Below are positions 11,931 through 22,655 of a DNA stretch of 64,000 nucleotides, one piece after another. Below the pieces are notes generated by a model. That model saw only the letters and a program-made list of their open reading frames with translations, was not told the DNA's origin and did not search any database. A program made the translations under genes and the position numbers. The stretch comes from Ophiosphaerella korrae. Its lineage: Eukaryota > Ascomycota > Dothideomycetes > Pleosporales > Phaeosphaeriaceae. Position 1 is the stretch's first letter. Each line of letters starts with the position of its first letter. The stretch covers positions 1-64,000 of the forward strand of contig JALNQF010000031.1 in NCBI GenBank assembly GCA_028456385.1, read 5' to 3'.

Positions 11931-13124
11931 ATGGACGTTAACCTTACGAAGGAGCAAGCTGTTGCTGGCATAATCTCCCCTCCACACATTTCGCACACTG
12001 GACCTTTCGCCCAGGTCCTCAATGCGTACACAGCATTTCAAGAGCGGAGGGAGGCGTTAGGGCTGTCCAACCCGGGCACAGTTGAAGGCATTTCAAGAGA
12101 AGTGCAGCGTGATGTTTTTCTGAACAACCAGAGCTTTTCAGGTCTGCGCGCTGAGCTCACAAAGGCCTTTAGTGCCGCTCCTCTTTTCCAGGTTGCGCAC
12201 TCGGTGTCTATGGGATCGCAATTGCAGCCGCCATATTCGTACATGGTGCTATATGGGTCACCTCGGGTTGGTAGCCTCGCTCGGCCTGTGCCTACCTAGT
12301 TAACCTTTGCTAGGTGTTTATGCAAGGCAATCTCGACAATGACTTGCAGTTTTCTGGCCGCTTCAATTGGCGCTGGACGTCCGCGTTTGTCACCAAGACA
12401 GCCGTACAGCTCACATCGCAAGGCAACATGGTCTCGCTCGAGAACGACTACACAGGCGACGACTTCTCGGCCTCGCTCAAAGCTGTCAACCCATCGGTTC
12501 TCGACGGTGGCATAACCGGCATGTTGATGGCAAGCTACTTGCAAGCAGTGACTCCGAAGCTGTCACTCGGCATTGACGCTTTCTGGAATCGGCCGGCCAT
12601 GGCATACCCGCCGGAATTGAACGTCTCATATGCCGCACGATACAAGGCTGCCGACTGGATGGCTTGCGGTCAGATCATTCCTGACCGTGGCGTATTAGAG
12701 GCCTCGTACTGGCGCAGGTTGACTGAGAAGGTTGAGACAGGTATCAACTGTAACCTCGCATTTGCTGGTATCGGGCCTGGAGGGCCAATGGCGGGCCCGC
12801 AAAAAGAGGGTAATGTCACAATTGGAGCCAAGTATGATTTCCGTCAGTCATCATTCAGGGCTCAGATCGACAATCAAGGCAAGGTCGCCTGTCTATTGGA
12901 GAAGATGATTGCACCACCTATCCGGGTGACCTTCTCGGGTGAGATTGATCACTTCCAGGCAAGTCTTCAAGTTCAAGTTTAAAAATTCAAGGATCATGCT
13001 AATAAACACTTAGAGCGCTGCTAAACTTGGTCTCGCTGTCGCGATAGAAGCTGCCGATGAGGCGGCCATGGAACAGCAAGAGCAAGCCGGTGCCGCAATG
13101 TCCGCTGGTTCAATTCCATTTTAA
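11931..13124 (+). CDS. TOM40: Mitochondrial import receptor subunit TOM40
   Basis: Exons 11931–12266, 12314–12958, 13014–13124 give about 363 aa, the usual length for fungal Tom40. It is the beta-barrel pore of the TOM complex in the mitochondrial outer membrane, through which nearly all nuclear-encoded mitochondrial precursors pass. The porin-3 fold is supported by the N-terminal helix block ([16 protein letters not shown], then [15 protein letters not shown]) and by barrel strands such as [15 protein letters not shown] and [19 protein letters not shown]. Intron 1 (12267–12313) is GT..AG, with GTTAAC as a likely branch point. Intron 2 (12959–13013) starts GCAAGT after CAG, a textbook GC–AG donor. 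Reading on without splicing stops at 12982, whereas splicing gives HFQ/SAAKLGL, matching the conserved last strand. The ATG at 11931 has a strong Kozak context. TOM22 lies convergently 0.5 kb downstream. Confidence 0.95.
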
Positions 13125-13669
13125 ACTCGCCAAGGGCACCCTGTATCGACTATAATCTCATGACTCTTCTCTTCGCTGTATTACCACCTTTCCTGGATTC
13201 AAGCGAGCAGGGCAATGGATTTACTACGTGAGCGCCCACTTTCGTGCTCTGATCCCACGACACCCACGATCGACAAGGTAGACCGCGCGTCATCTAGAGC
13301 ATGTTTGGATGTTTACAAAAGGCGCATTGTTTGTTGATATGTAATGGGCCACGGCTTGGGTAGGCATGACGGAGCATGACAGTAACAGATGAGTGCGGTT
13401 TAATGACAGCATAGTGTATATAGTATAGAATAGCTTGTGGGCGAAAAAGTCACTCTACAATCAATCAAAAACGAAAGATGATTTTATGGGAAGCGTGATG
13501 CAATATGTTATTGAAGAGTCGAGAAATATAATACAATTCGTGACACGTCCTATCCATTGCACTGTATGCAGTGAAATTGTGCGCCCCTTCTATAGCCAAA
13601 CATTGTGCAGAACCAAGCTAGTAGAGCTAAAGAGCCGCCATCCCGTATATCCGTCGCCCATTCCGAGAT
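13125..13669. other. Convergent intergenic between TOM40 and TOM22
   Basis: About 545 bases holding both 3' ends. An ORF at 13435–13728 overlaps the last exon of TOM22 in antisense and is not credible. A/T-rich stretches near 13420–13520 could include polyadenylation signals for the two transcripts. No separate gene is visible. Confidence 0.5.
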
Positions 13670-14219
13670 TTACAAAGCTGGCTTCGCGCCTTGTGGCTGA
13701 CCTGGAGTTGGTGCACCAGGTACCATAAACTATAGCAGAATGATTAACCCACTTCCTTCTTCTCATCATAAATATCAATTCAACATACCTCACTGTTTGC
13801 TCTCTGTGCCAACATTTCTGCTCGCTCTTGCTCCATAATCATCTGCTCCTCACTATACGCAAGCGCCCACGGAACACCCAGGAGCAACGCACTCGTGCTT
13901 ACAACCCACAGCGTTTTCCCACCCATCAATAATCCTGATTTCAGCCACGATGTTGTTGTCGAGACTGTGTTACTGATGGAGCGGCGTGTGGATGCGGGGA
14001 TTATATCTTGTAGTGCAGAGATGCGTTCGCAGAGTGTTTCGTCTGTAGGAGCGGAGCCGATTGACGAAGTATCTGACTCTATTGAATATACGTTAGATTT
14101 GACACCGCGGTACTCTCTTGAAGTTTGTTACCCGAGTCTGTGTCCCAGTCGTCTTCGTCATGAGGGCCTTCTTGTTCGCGCACGAACTCCTCATCCATGA
14201 CTTCTTCGAGCTTGACCAT
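13670..14219 (-). CDS. TOM22: Mitochondrial import receptor subunit TOM22
   Basis: Exons 14132–14219, 13789–14078, 13670–13729 give 145 aa. Introns 14079–14131 (GTAACA..ATAG) and 13730–13788 (GTATGT..ATAG) keep frame. The product is a tail-oriented outer-membrane protein. A very acidic cytosolic N-terminus (MVKLEEVMDEEF, DEDDWDTDSESD) acts as presequence receptor. Then comes the conserved ETLCERISALQDIIPA segment, one membrane span at about residues 85–104 (TLWVVSTSALLLGVPWALAY), and a short intermembrane-space tail rich in Pro and Gly ending AKPAL. Order and size fit fungal Tom22. It is the central receptor that docks Tom20/Tom70 on the Tom40 pore, and here it lies directly downstream of, and convergent with, TOM40. 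The gene was found only by joining three short exons. Confidence 0.9.
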
Positions 14220-15890
14220 ATTGGCGGTTGTGCCTCAAAAACCTTGACCTTTTTTGTAAGGATTGGAGTTAGGCGGCTGGTTAGGCGTTGGTGCAATATC
14301 GCAGTGCCTCGTGTGAGTTAGACTTACCAAAGTTTTGAAATGTTCATCATTGGGCGCGAGCTTGAACGGGCCGGAGTTTTGCCGATGTTGCATCACCGCT
14401 TCAAGATCGAGGCTTCGCAGTTATACTCGATCTTATGAGTGCATCAGCAAAAAAAAAAAATTCTTTGGTGATAAGATTATATTGAAGCGATAATGGACAC
14501 AGACGATGAAGTCCTGTGATTGACTCATCATAGCTGTAGCCATCATCGTATCCACGACGGTGACGCCATCTACTTGCAACACAGTCTACCGTTCCTAGGT
14601 ATTCACTCTTCAACACTGACTGAACCTTCATCGTCACGGTACTAATTGAGTCTGATTACGGAAAGTCAACAGCACGGGATACGAGTCGTTTGAAAAGAGC
14701 CGAACGCGGATCATCGACGAACGCCATGTGGTCAAAGAGAAGGCCGATAGAAAGAAAGGAATGCGAGGCTAACAAAATCAAGGCCGAGACAGCAATACTA
14801 GGGAGTAAAGACACGCTAAATGCAACATCGCATAAGAAGCACAAGGCTTATTGATGGTCAAGCGTTTAGCATCGACCACTCATTCTAGATCATACTTCCG
14901 TTAGTACAGAGAGCTGACGTGTAGTCTGTCTTACCTTAGCACCCTACTGAAGGGGAGGCGCAGTCTATGCTGAAATCTGCGACGTAATGCCCGACAGCTT
15001 CGCCAGCGTGCTTGTGGACAAGGTGTATGCTTGTGTATTCCGCAGGGACCGATACACCGAAATTCTACTCGACCGCCGACGTGTTCTGCATATTGGTGCC
15101 TGATAATAGAGCCAAACCGCCTCACTATAACGCATTTAGCCCCGGGTAGGATGCTCCCTAACAGTAAAATGCTTTCACGTCCACAATCACATCACAACCA
15201 TGGTGCATCAACCGAAGCCTACATATCCAATTCTGCGAATCATCCACACTCAAAGAAATGAGACTATATAGAGTTCTTCTCTATATATACTATTGAATTC
15301 TTTTCATGGCTACTCGTTCCGTCACTGATTGATTTTGATCGATCTTAGTGATCATTTGTCAGGTTTCATTTCACAACCCCGAAGTTCACCTGACCACTCA
15401 GAAGAAACGGGCAGTATCACCTTCAACAGTTATGTACACGAGGATTAGTCAAACAATCCCTTGATGCCTTAGAGAAATATGCATTATCGACTAGGATACG
15501 TTACAAACTGATCAGTCTATGCATAACTCAACCGCTGATTCAGCCTTCTCGTCCAGTAAGACATATTGGGCACTACTCCGTCCGCATGTACAATGGGCAT
15601 TTTTATAAAAGAGCGCAGTTCACTTGGTACCTAACTTTAACTCTGCAAGTCGCCGCACATCTGGTGGAATTGGAGCACCAAGTACCAAACACGTAACGCG
15701 ATCAACACATTTGAAGAGACAATACGTCGATGAGAAATCAACAATTACATCCAATCGCTGAGCCCTGGTATTTCAACCGAACTGCATTCACAAAACCCGA
15801 ATTGCAATTCGTGTGTTGCTGATTGCCACGGGCGTCGAACAACTGATAAGCCCATGCTAACTCAGAGGATCTATGTCAACATTCTGTCAT
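14220..15890. other. Gene-poor region, left part
   Basis: Upstream of TOM22 there is a run of 13 A at about 14449–14461. Further on are short, unrelated ORFs. TTTTATAAAA at about 15601–15610 resembles a TATA box but is not followed by a recognisable gene. Two related sequences, CACTTGGTACC (15621–15631) and CACCAAGTACC (15676–15686), lie close together in opposite orientation. Confidence 0.35.
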
Positions 15891-15962
15891 ATGTCTATAA
15901 AGCGCCCAAACAAGCCAGGCGTTGTATCACAACATCAAATCCCTCTAATTATATCTAACTAT

Positions 15963-16172
15963 TAGCCATACCAACACGACCGTATTCGTCGGATATCACA
16001 GTGGGCCAATCAGCAAGTCATATGAGCCTAGCGCCACTGACTTTGGTGTTCTTCCCCCAACATTTGATCCCCGAAGCCTCACTGCTAGCGCTGACTCTCC
16101 GCCTCCGGTTTACAAGCTGTCAATCAAATTGACAGCGCTCAGGCACACAAATCCTTACTTCGACGCAGTAAG
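15963..16172 (+). other. Possible coding exon or gene remnant
   Basis: One frame stays open for about 70 codons with protein-like composition (TNTTVFVGYHSGPISKSYEP, then VYKLSIKLTALRHTNPYFDA) and ends exactly at a GTAAGA donor-like site. A TATAAAG sequence sits about 65 bases upstream (15896). There is no in-frame ATG at its start, and I could not connect a second exon. A second frame over the same bases is also open for more than 50 codons, which weakens the case. The family is not recognised. Confidence 0.25.
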
Positions 16173-17883
16173 ATATCTTGGCGTTGGTATAGAAATCCGA
16201 TACTAGCACAGCCATACGTTTGCACGGACAACCATTTTCCAGCACATGAAGTTTCCCGATGTCTCATCCCCCCACTTGATCCATCACGCCACATGATTTG
16301 AATGGATGTATTGTTACCAAGGCGCAGGCGTAGCTATAGCTTGATGCATAAACCTAAACCATTCTTGTGACGGGCGCAAACCACAGTTGCTCAACCGAGT
16401 GATCGGCCAGAATTCCTGGAGGATTGGGTCACAATGATGTCGGACAAAGTTCTGTTGGATGGCTATGCAAAGCAACCAAGTACTTGGTGCAACTCAGATG
16501 AGAATTGCGCTCTTGGTCAATGTGCAGACCCCCTGGAAAGACACTCGATCCGCAAGTCACATGCTGTTGGGCCACATATTTACTTATAAAACTTATGGCG
16601 CATCTCTTTCAAAGTAAAGGTTAGACCATAATCCATAAAGCTAGCTCTCGGCCTGCTTATCACGCTCCCAAGGCTGCCACTTGCTACCTAGGTAGTACTC
16701 CAGATGGACATGACGAATAACCAACCTAAAAGACTTTCCCTTAGATTCGACAACAAATTACCTGATACAGGCTCAGTTATTACAAATGTCCGCCTAGTGT
16801 GCCATAGCCATAACATCCCAAACGCTGACAAGGTGCCAGAGCACAACGCAAAAAGAAGTGTGCCTCCTGCAGGCCCCAATTAAGAAAGTCATTGCCTATT
16901 ATCGGAGATGCGCAAAGCTATGGCGATCAGGAAGTCGCCTTGATAAACATAGAGATATCAATTTACGCTACACGAAGCCCATCACCTCGAGTTCGCCCCG
17001 TCGACGGAGACACAAGACACGCCCCACAAAGCTCGACTTTAATAAAGGAGAAAGCTCTAGGAGGCACGGCGAAGCTACCGCTTCGAGCTATGAAGATGAT
17101 AGCGACCCGTTCATCACATCACCGTCATGGTTAAAAGAAGAATACTTCGAGGGAGAGACTCGGGTAACAGGAACTAGCAATCTAAGAGATAGCTAGACAC
17201 GCCACTACGACCAGGAGGGTGACTAAACACACCGCTCAAAAGCCAAATAACAAAAGCAATACAGAAGAGGCTTGCCAAAAAACACATATGATCGCACCCA
17301 AGAGTATGGCAATCAGTCTGTCTACATATGTCGGAATGAGCATAGCTTCATGCATGCTTTATGTCCTAACTCTACCCGCTTTAGGTCCATTACACACATA
17401 CTTCAAGTTAACCCCACTTTAACAAAATTCACTGCCCTTATGAGGCTCACCGATGTCAGCACTCTCGAAATGCGTTATCCATTGATAATGATGCCCTGAA
17501 ATACGCCAGTCTCTCTCCCACATGAGATTAAGAACTAGCCTGGATCAACATAATTAGAGCACGCTCCTCATTAGATCAATCATCTATTTCACCGTCTGCA
17601 GTGCCACTACCATGTCACGATGAACCAATCAACCTCATTCTGGCAAACAGTGAGATGCTGCTTCAAAACAATTGAAGCCAGGATACGACCACCAGCAGTA
17701 CCAGAGGATGACCTCCTGAAGTGGCCAGGATACTTGAAGATTTCCAACACGACTAGGGGAGCACGAAATTTACTGTTTGCCTCCAGGATTTGATGGCTCC
17801 AACTGTCCGCCAGATTTACCGAATTTTGAGGTGCTTGAAGAACTAAACTCGATCCACTACCTCTCGGTGGCTAAGTGAATTCC
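16173..17883. other. Gene-poor region, middle part
   Basis: No supported gene. A perfect 14-base palindrome, ACCAAGTACTTGGT, lies at 16475–16488, and a CTTATAAAA sequence at about 16583 might be a TATA box. The ORF at 16858–17196 is basic and has no recognisable domain; I do not treat it as a gene. Confidence 0.35.
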
Positions 17884-18009
17884 GTCGGTGGTAATAGAGC
17901 AACCACACGCTCAGAACATCTCGGCTACAGTTTTCTTGGGTTGTTTTATACACAGCTGCACTTATGGTACGGAGAAGGAGAGAAAGCCTTCATTCGGCCC
18001 TAAGAACTA
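17884..18009 (+). pseudogene. Decayed HET-family gene fragment
   Basis: In one plus frame the bases read RATTRSEHLGYSFLGLF, then a short divergent stretch, then LWYGEGEKAFIRP followed by TAA (18004–18006). This matches the block that follows the HET domain in many fungal HET proteins: R.TTR.ED.AYSLLG(I/L)F...PLLYGEG.KAFIRLQEEI. No intact HET core (SLSHCWG) or other supporting exon was found nearby, and the frame stops inside the block. The fragment is therefore best read as debris of a HET gene unrelated to the intact one at 1350–3690, since that protein lacks this block. Confidence 0.65.
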
Positions 18010-19863
18010 ACCCTCAAAGCAGGCGACCACGGAAGCTCTTATTACAGCCGACCTCACAACTCCGGGGTTCAGTTGTTTCCAGATCCGGCGACGGACAAAC
18101 GTCTACATCGTCAACATGCTCGGCCACCTCTGGGGTTCGAAAACATATATTATTTTTATTACGCGTCAAGTCACACACTCATGCAAACATTGTCACTTTT
18201 CCTAACGAGGTTGGATTTAACCGTGAGACACGTCACTGTTGGTCTAAAGCAATTTTAGACATAGAAACAGAACGAGATTACAGTATGAAGGGCGGCAGAA
18301 CGAAGTTTTACGGAAACTCAGGTGACAGGCCTTTTTAGAGGAACCCGTGCCCATTACGATATTATGATCATCAGAGACGGAAGTTTGGTAATCGATATCA
18401 TGACTAAATCGAGTTTGTGTGGATGTGATTTCGCGCCGCAAGTTTACATAGACGATCTAGTCTTACTCTATCGACTGTTGTTTCTTTAGTCTTTCTCCGA
18501 ATCGGTTGAATTTCTCGCAAGCTATGCTCGTATCTGTGCCCCTAATTCCAGTCTATCTTCACTGAGCATAATAAGCTTGGAAATTATCGGAGTGATCTAG
18601 ATGAGCTACCCTGAAGCATTCACAATATAGGCAATCCGAAAACTTCCAACCAGCTTTCTGATTCACATCCCAATCTCCGCAGAATAAGCCCTAGCCGGCA
18701 CATGAAATAGATGAACATATGCTTTGAGATGATGCCTCGTCATAATATCCGACAACCGACCCACAAGTATGCTCCACCTCGATAGATACTTGAGAACGCT
18801 CTTGGAACATCACAACTTGTAACCAGTGTCGAAAATAGAGTCTCTCTTAGCCGATCGCATGAACGTTGGAAGGGCTCTATGTCAAATAGCTATCCATGAC
18901 AAGACAGAACAATGGTGAGCAGACCGGGACCAGAAAGTGGAGGGCTTTAGGTGGTGATGACCTTGTGTTGAAGTCTAGGAATCCTGGATTGCCAGGGTCG
19001 TGAACTGAAACGGAAGCTAGCAATGATATCTTAGCCTGATATTAGTAGTTTATTATAAGGTTTCGGTAAAAAATACCCAACACGCTGATAGTACGTCAGA
19101 GTTGTACGGATGGGCTTGAATATCACAAGCTGAAGGCGCATGCTGTGCACTTCGAGTTTGGTATAATCTAGATAAGCTTTTTTAAAATGGCTGACAAACC
19201 TGTTGTGGACCGCATGAGACAGCCTGAGACTTGAGATAGAAAATTCCCGAGGTCTACATCACCGTTACCGAACATGATCGTCGCCAACTTGAGAGTGATC
19301 TACCGGAAAGGTAATTAAAATTTGGTGCCCATGCGCAAGTGCGTAATACACGTGGCATGAGATCTAGAATCTGCCACAAAACGCGGATCAAACTGGAAAC
19401 TTAATATCGATCGCATAAGAAAGCCACACACGCACGGGACCCGGATAGCACGTGGGTTCTAACGTTCTAACTGGGGTGATTTCAATGCACCACCGAACCT
19501 CGTATCCGGCACTCCATACGATGGTTGTTGGAACATGGGTGATGCCGTTTGATACACTGTTTGGGTCGCTGTAGATCTGGTACATCATGCATGTGCATAA
19601 CTGCCATATGGTATTAATGTCGTCACAAACTTTGATTCGTTTCTGTGATCGGGTTTGGGATCGGTACCTGAATTCTCAACAGTATCGGGCGCTCTGCGGT
19701 TCTCATACCGCATTTGGAGAAATTGTAACAGGGTGATCTTAGCGACCACACGAACCTGTAGTAACTCTGTCTGTTGGGGTCACGAGAACTTTTGACTAAG
19801 TAGAATTCGGGACGCAAGCTCAATAGAATGTTTCTTAAATTTTTTTTATGTGCCCAAGAATAT
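18010..19863. other. Gene-poor region, right part
   Basis: About 1.85 kb without a supported gene. Short ORFs on both strands show no conserved motif. The stretch between the HET fragment and the receptor gene may carry more decayed sequence, but I could not assign any of it. Confidence 0.35.
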
Positions 19864-21199
19864 CTAAACAGGTAATGGGTCCTTCCTATCTTTCACCTCC
19901 AACGTCGTCAACTCAAAATCCGTTTTTTGGTATATCCCTTGGCTATCCCAAACATCTGACTTTATTTCGTCTTTTTCGTGATACGTAGACCTCGCATCGG
20001 AATATATGTGTGCTCGGTGGTTGCTGTGTCCAAATGTAGGGGGTTGTTTACTTCGTCGCATTGTTTCTTCGGCAGATGATCCTAGTCTTTTTGATGTGTA
20101 TGATGTATGGAGGTCGCGAAGAAGAGGCCGTAGGACAGGAATGCACTGGACGATTATAGTTCCACCGATTTCGGAGGAGTACCAGATGTTCGAGTGTGCG
20201 TTGCGCCAGAAGTACCATTCGTCTTTTACGTTGCCCTCGTCTTTCCACCCAGTACGTATCGCAGCGATAACCGCAACAACCATGCCCTAAAGAGTAGTTA
20301 GTAACGTATCTTGCTACTTGTATCCGAAGTGCGATAGCTTACCATACTCATAGTCACACAGAGCCCGATTTTCTCAACCTTACGCATGTCAAGGTTCCAC
20401 GTGATGATCCATGGAAATGACGCCAGTACAAAATCCATGATTATGTTATAGACTAATCAAAAAGTTAGTTCAAGCCAGGTGGTGTGGTCGCATATTTACT
20501 CACTATTGCCACCCTCCTTGAAGTCATCCCGAAACTGCTGGTCCAAGCAGAAGTCGAGTCGATAATACACGTCGTAACTTGGTTTATTGCAAATTTTTGC
20601 CCACTGAAAGATAACCTTTACGATCATGTAAGAGTTCATCGAAATAATACAGAACCATAGGGCGGCATCCATGACTCTGTCACACCAGCCCTTGGTTAAT
20701 TTGATCAAAGTAACAGCGAAGGCTGTCTTGGAAAGGGATTGCCCTACGAGGGTCCCACATGAAGTAACGTTGATAAGAATGTGCATTCGATCATCCCAGG
20801 TGTCGGTGACATATCCAGTTGCGAATTCGATAGATATAATGGTATTGTTTATCGCCAGGATGAACTGACAGAAACCAGTCGATTAATGGATACGATGGAC
20901 TCTCTGAGGGCTAAGTAACTTACCCAACACGCAAGGAGAATATAATCATCCCACCATAACCCATGGCGACGGGTGAGTTTGATCCATATTCGGAGACCGA
21001 GAAATGCAGATGCACCGGCGAACAGGGACCATAAACCGGCATTTAGTTGAAGAGTTGGGTCGACATAATCATGCTTAGTTTTGTTATGTTTTCGACTGAT
21101 GAGCATCTTCACATAATGGGCATAAGATATTGTCTCCAGTCGAAATGAAATGATGCCAAAAATGGATGGTTGTGCTAAAGCGAGAATGAAGAAAGCCAA
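19864..21199 (-). CDS. PTH11-like / fungal rhodopsin-domain 7TM protein
   Basis: Exons 20924–21199, 20504–20864, 20343–20452, 19864–20286 give up to 389 aa. Introns 20865–20923, 20453–20503 and 20287–20342 are all GT..AG and restore family motifs. The architecture is that of the fungal integral membrane family related to PTH11: the first helices contain FAGASAFLGLRIWIKLTRR and HGLWWDDYILLACW, then comes a helix pair with IYNIIMDFVLASFPWIITWN at the exon 2/3 junction, then GMVVAVIAAIRTGW and a helix ending in IIVQCIPVLRPLLRDL before a hydrophilic cytosolic tail of about 90 residues. Family members are proposed surface receptors, but the ligand is unknown here. The ATG at 21199 adds about 31 hydrophobic residues; an internal ATG at 21106 gives a more typical N-terminus (MLISRKHNK). 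Two putative membrane spans per exon explain why no long single ORF is seen. Confidence 0.82.
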
Positions 21200-22264
21200 A
21201 GAAAGCGAGAGGCGGATTCATCTTATCAAAAGGTCTGGCTTTGCAGGAAGGAAGTGGGGTTGGAAAGTCCTATTTGAGATTATCGTCCTATCCTACATCA
21301 TTGACAAGCAGTTTGTTCCGAGCTGGAGGCGCCTAGGTAAAACCTTCCTTGTAAGCAATTGGTGGAAAACTGAAACGGCCACTCCCCAAGATCCTGGTCA
21401 GTCACACGAGAGTGGAAGCAGACCCGGAAATTCAGATTAAAAACCTAGGGAAACTCATGGGCACTTACCAAACAAATGATCGGTTATGGAGCACCCGTGG
21501 TCCTCGAATTCGCATGTCGGAAAAGGGTACCCACAATCAAATGAACGGGAGCAAGGACGCTTCTGGCAAGTCGTGTCGTGGATCATGCTCACAAACATCA
21601 CAAAGTAACCTGTGCGACCAAACTTCGGACGTATCTCATATTAAAAACAACTTCAAAACAGGAGACATGGACTACATTGTAAGTTTGTCACACGAGTTTG
21701 AACACGAGTTTGAACGCGAGTTAGAGACGATGGTGTGCGACACAAGACCAAGGCACCAGGCGCTGGCGGAAGAATTGTGCAAGAGAACATGTCATTCGAC
21801 TTTGGTGGTTGGCATTCAGACACCGGCTAATCCCCCGGCAGGGCCGAGATTAGATTGGAGTCAAGCCTCCAGTATAACGCCTAGTTGATGGTGTGGTATA
21901 AACACAAGGTGCGCCGCCGTCATGTGCCTGACGATGGCTTCTGGACCAGCCGGCAGATACGTGTACTATTGAATCGAGGTGTTACTAGCTACAGCGGTGC
22001 GCGCAGAGAATACCACAGACGGTTTCATGCCAAGTATTTGATTGCAACTACTAGTCTGAAAATGGCAAGGCACATCCGGGTGTGAGGAATGTTCCAAACT
22101 TCCAAACAATCCAAGAACCGGAACTGTCCCTTTTCCGCACGAACTATACCGAGCATATTTATTACGCACGCATACGTAGGGAGTCTGAAGTTGTAGTTTG
22201 CGGTAAGTAGATGATGCCCAACACCCTAAAGGCACCTGTAACATTGACAAATAGCGCTGATTCG
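21200..22264. other. Region with unsupported ORFs
   Basis: A plus-strand ORF of 158 codons at 21412–21888 contains a short tandem repeat encoding HEFEHEFERELE (about 21690–21730). It and the ORF at 21150–21440, which is antisense to the first receptor exon, have no recognisable domain and no clear splice partners. I leave them uncalled as genes. Confidence 0.3.
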
Positions 22265-22655
22265 TTACAGGGATAGAACGTGAACAGTCGCGGAAGTCGA
22301 AACATCACCACATTTTAGAATAAACCGAAACACCGAGGCCATCTCATTCGAGTCCCAACCGAGCTGCTCTCCGAATCGCCTTAAGGCATCTCTTTCCGAA
22401 ATAACGTACCCATCTATCCAGGGATGTAGACCACAAAAGAGAAGATGAACAAACACAGTGCGTGCGAAACCAGTCCTCTATAATTCTCCATCGAAACTGA
22501 AGAAGATACGTTACCGGACTAGCCATTTGAATATCATCAAGACAATCTTTGGGAATCGTCGTTCGCACCACGATGACGCAACACTCAGGAGACAAGAGAA
22601 CGACTTTCTTCTCCAACCATAAAGAGTCTTCATGAAACTGTCGAGGCCCTGGCAT
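22265..22655 (-). CDS. Hypothetical two-exon gene or remnant
   Basis: Two overlapping minus-strand frames look coding. The first begins MPGPRQFHEDSLWLEKKVVL at 22655; the second ends ...SATVHVLSL at 22265 and includes HLLFCGLHPWIDGYVISERD. They can be joined by an intron with a GTAACG donor and an ATAG acceptor, but it would be only about 37 bases, shorter than the other introns here. Either the gene model differs or it is degenerate. I do not recognise the family. Confidence 0.3.

Noticed and set aside
18135..18160. GGGTTCGAAAA sequence resembling a tRNA B box
   Set aside because: No matching A box, acceptor stem or cloverleaf could be found around it.
21150..21888. Plus-strand ORFs across and beyond the first receptor exon
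   Set aside because: The first is antisense to a well-supported exon. The second contains a short repeat but no domain or splice partner.
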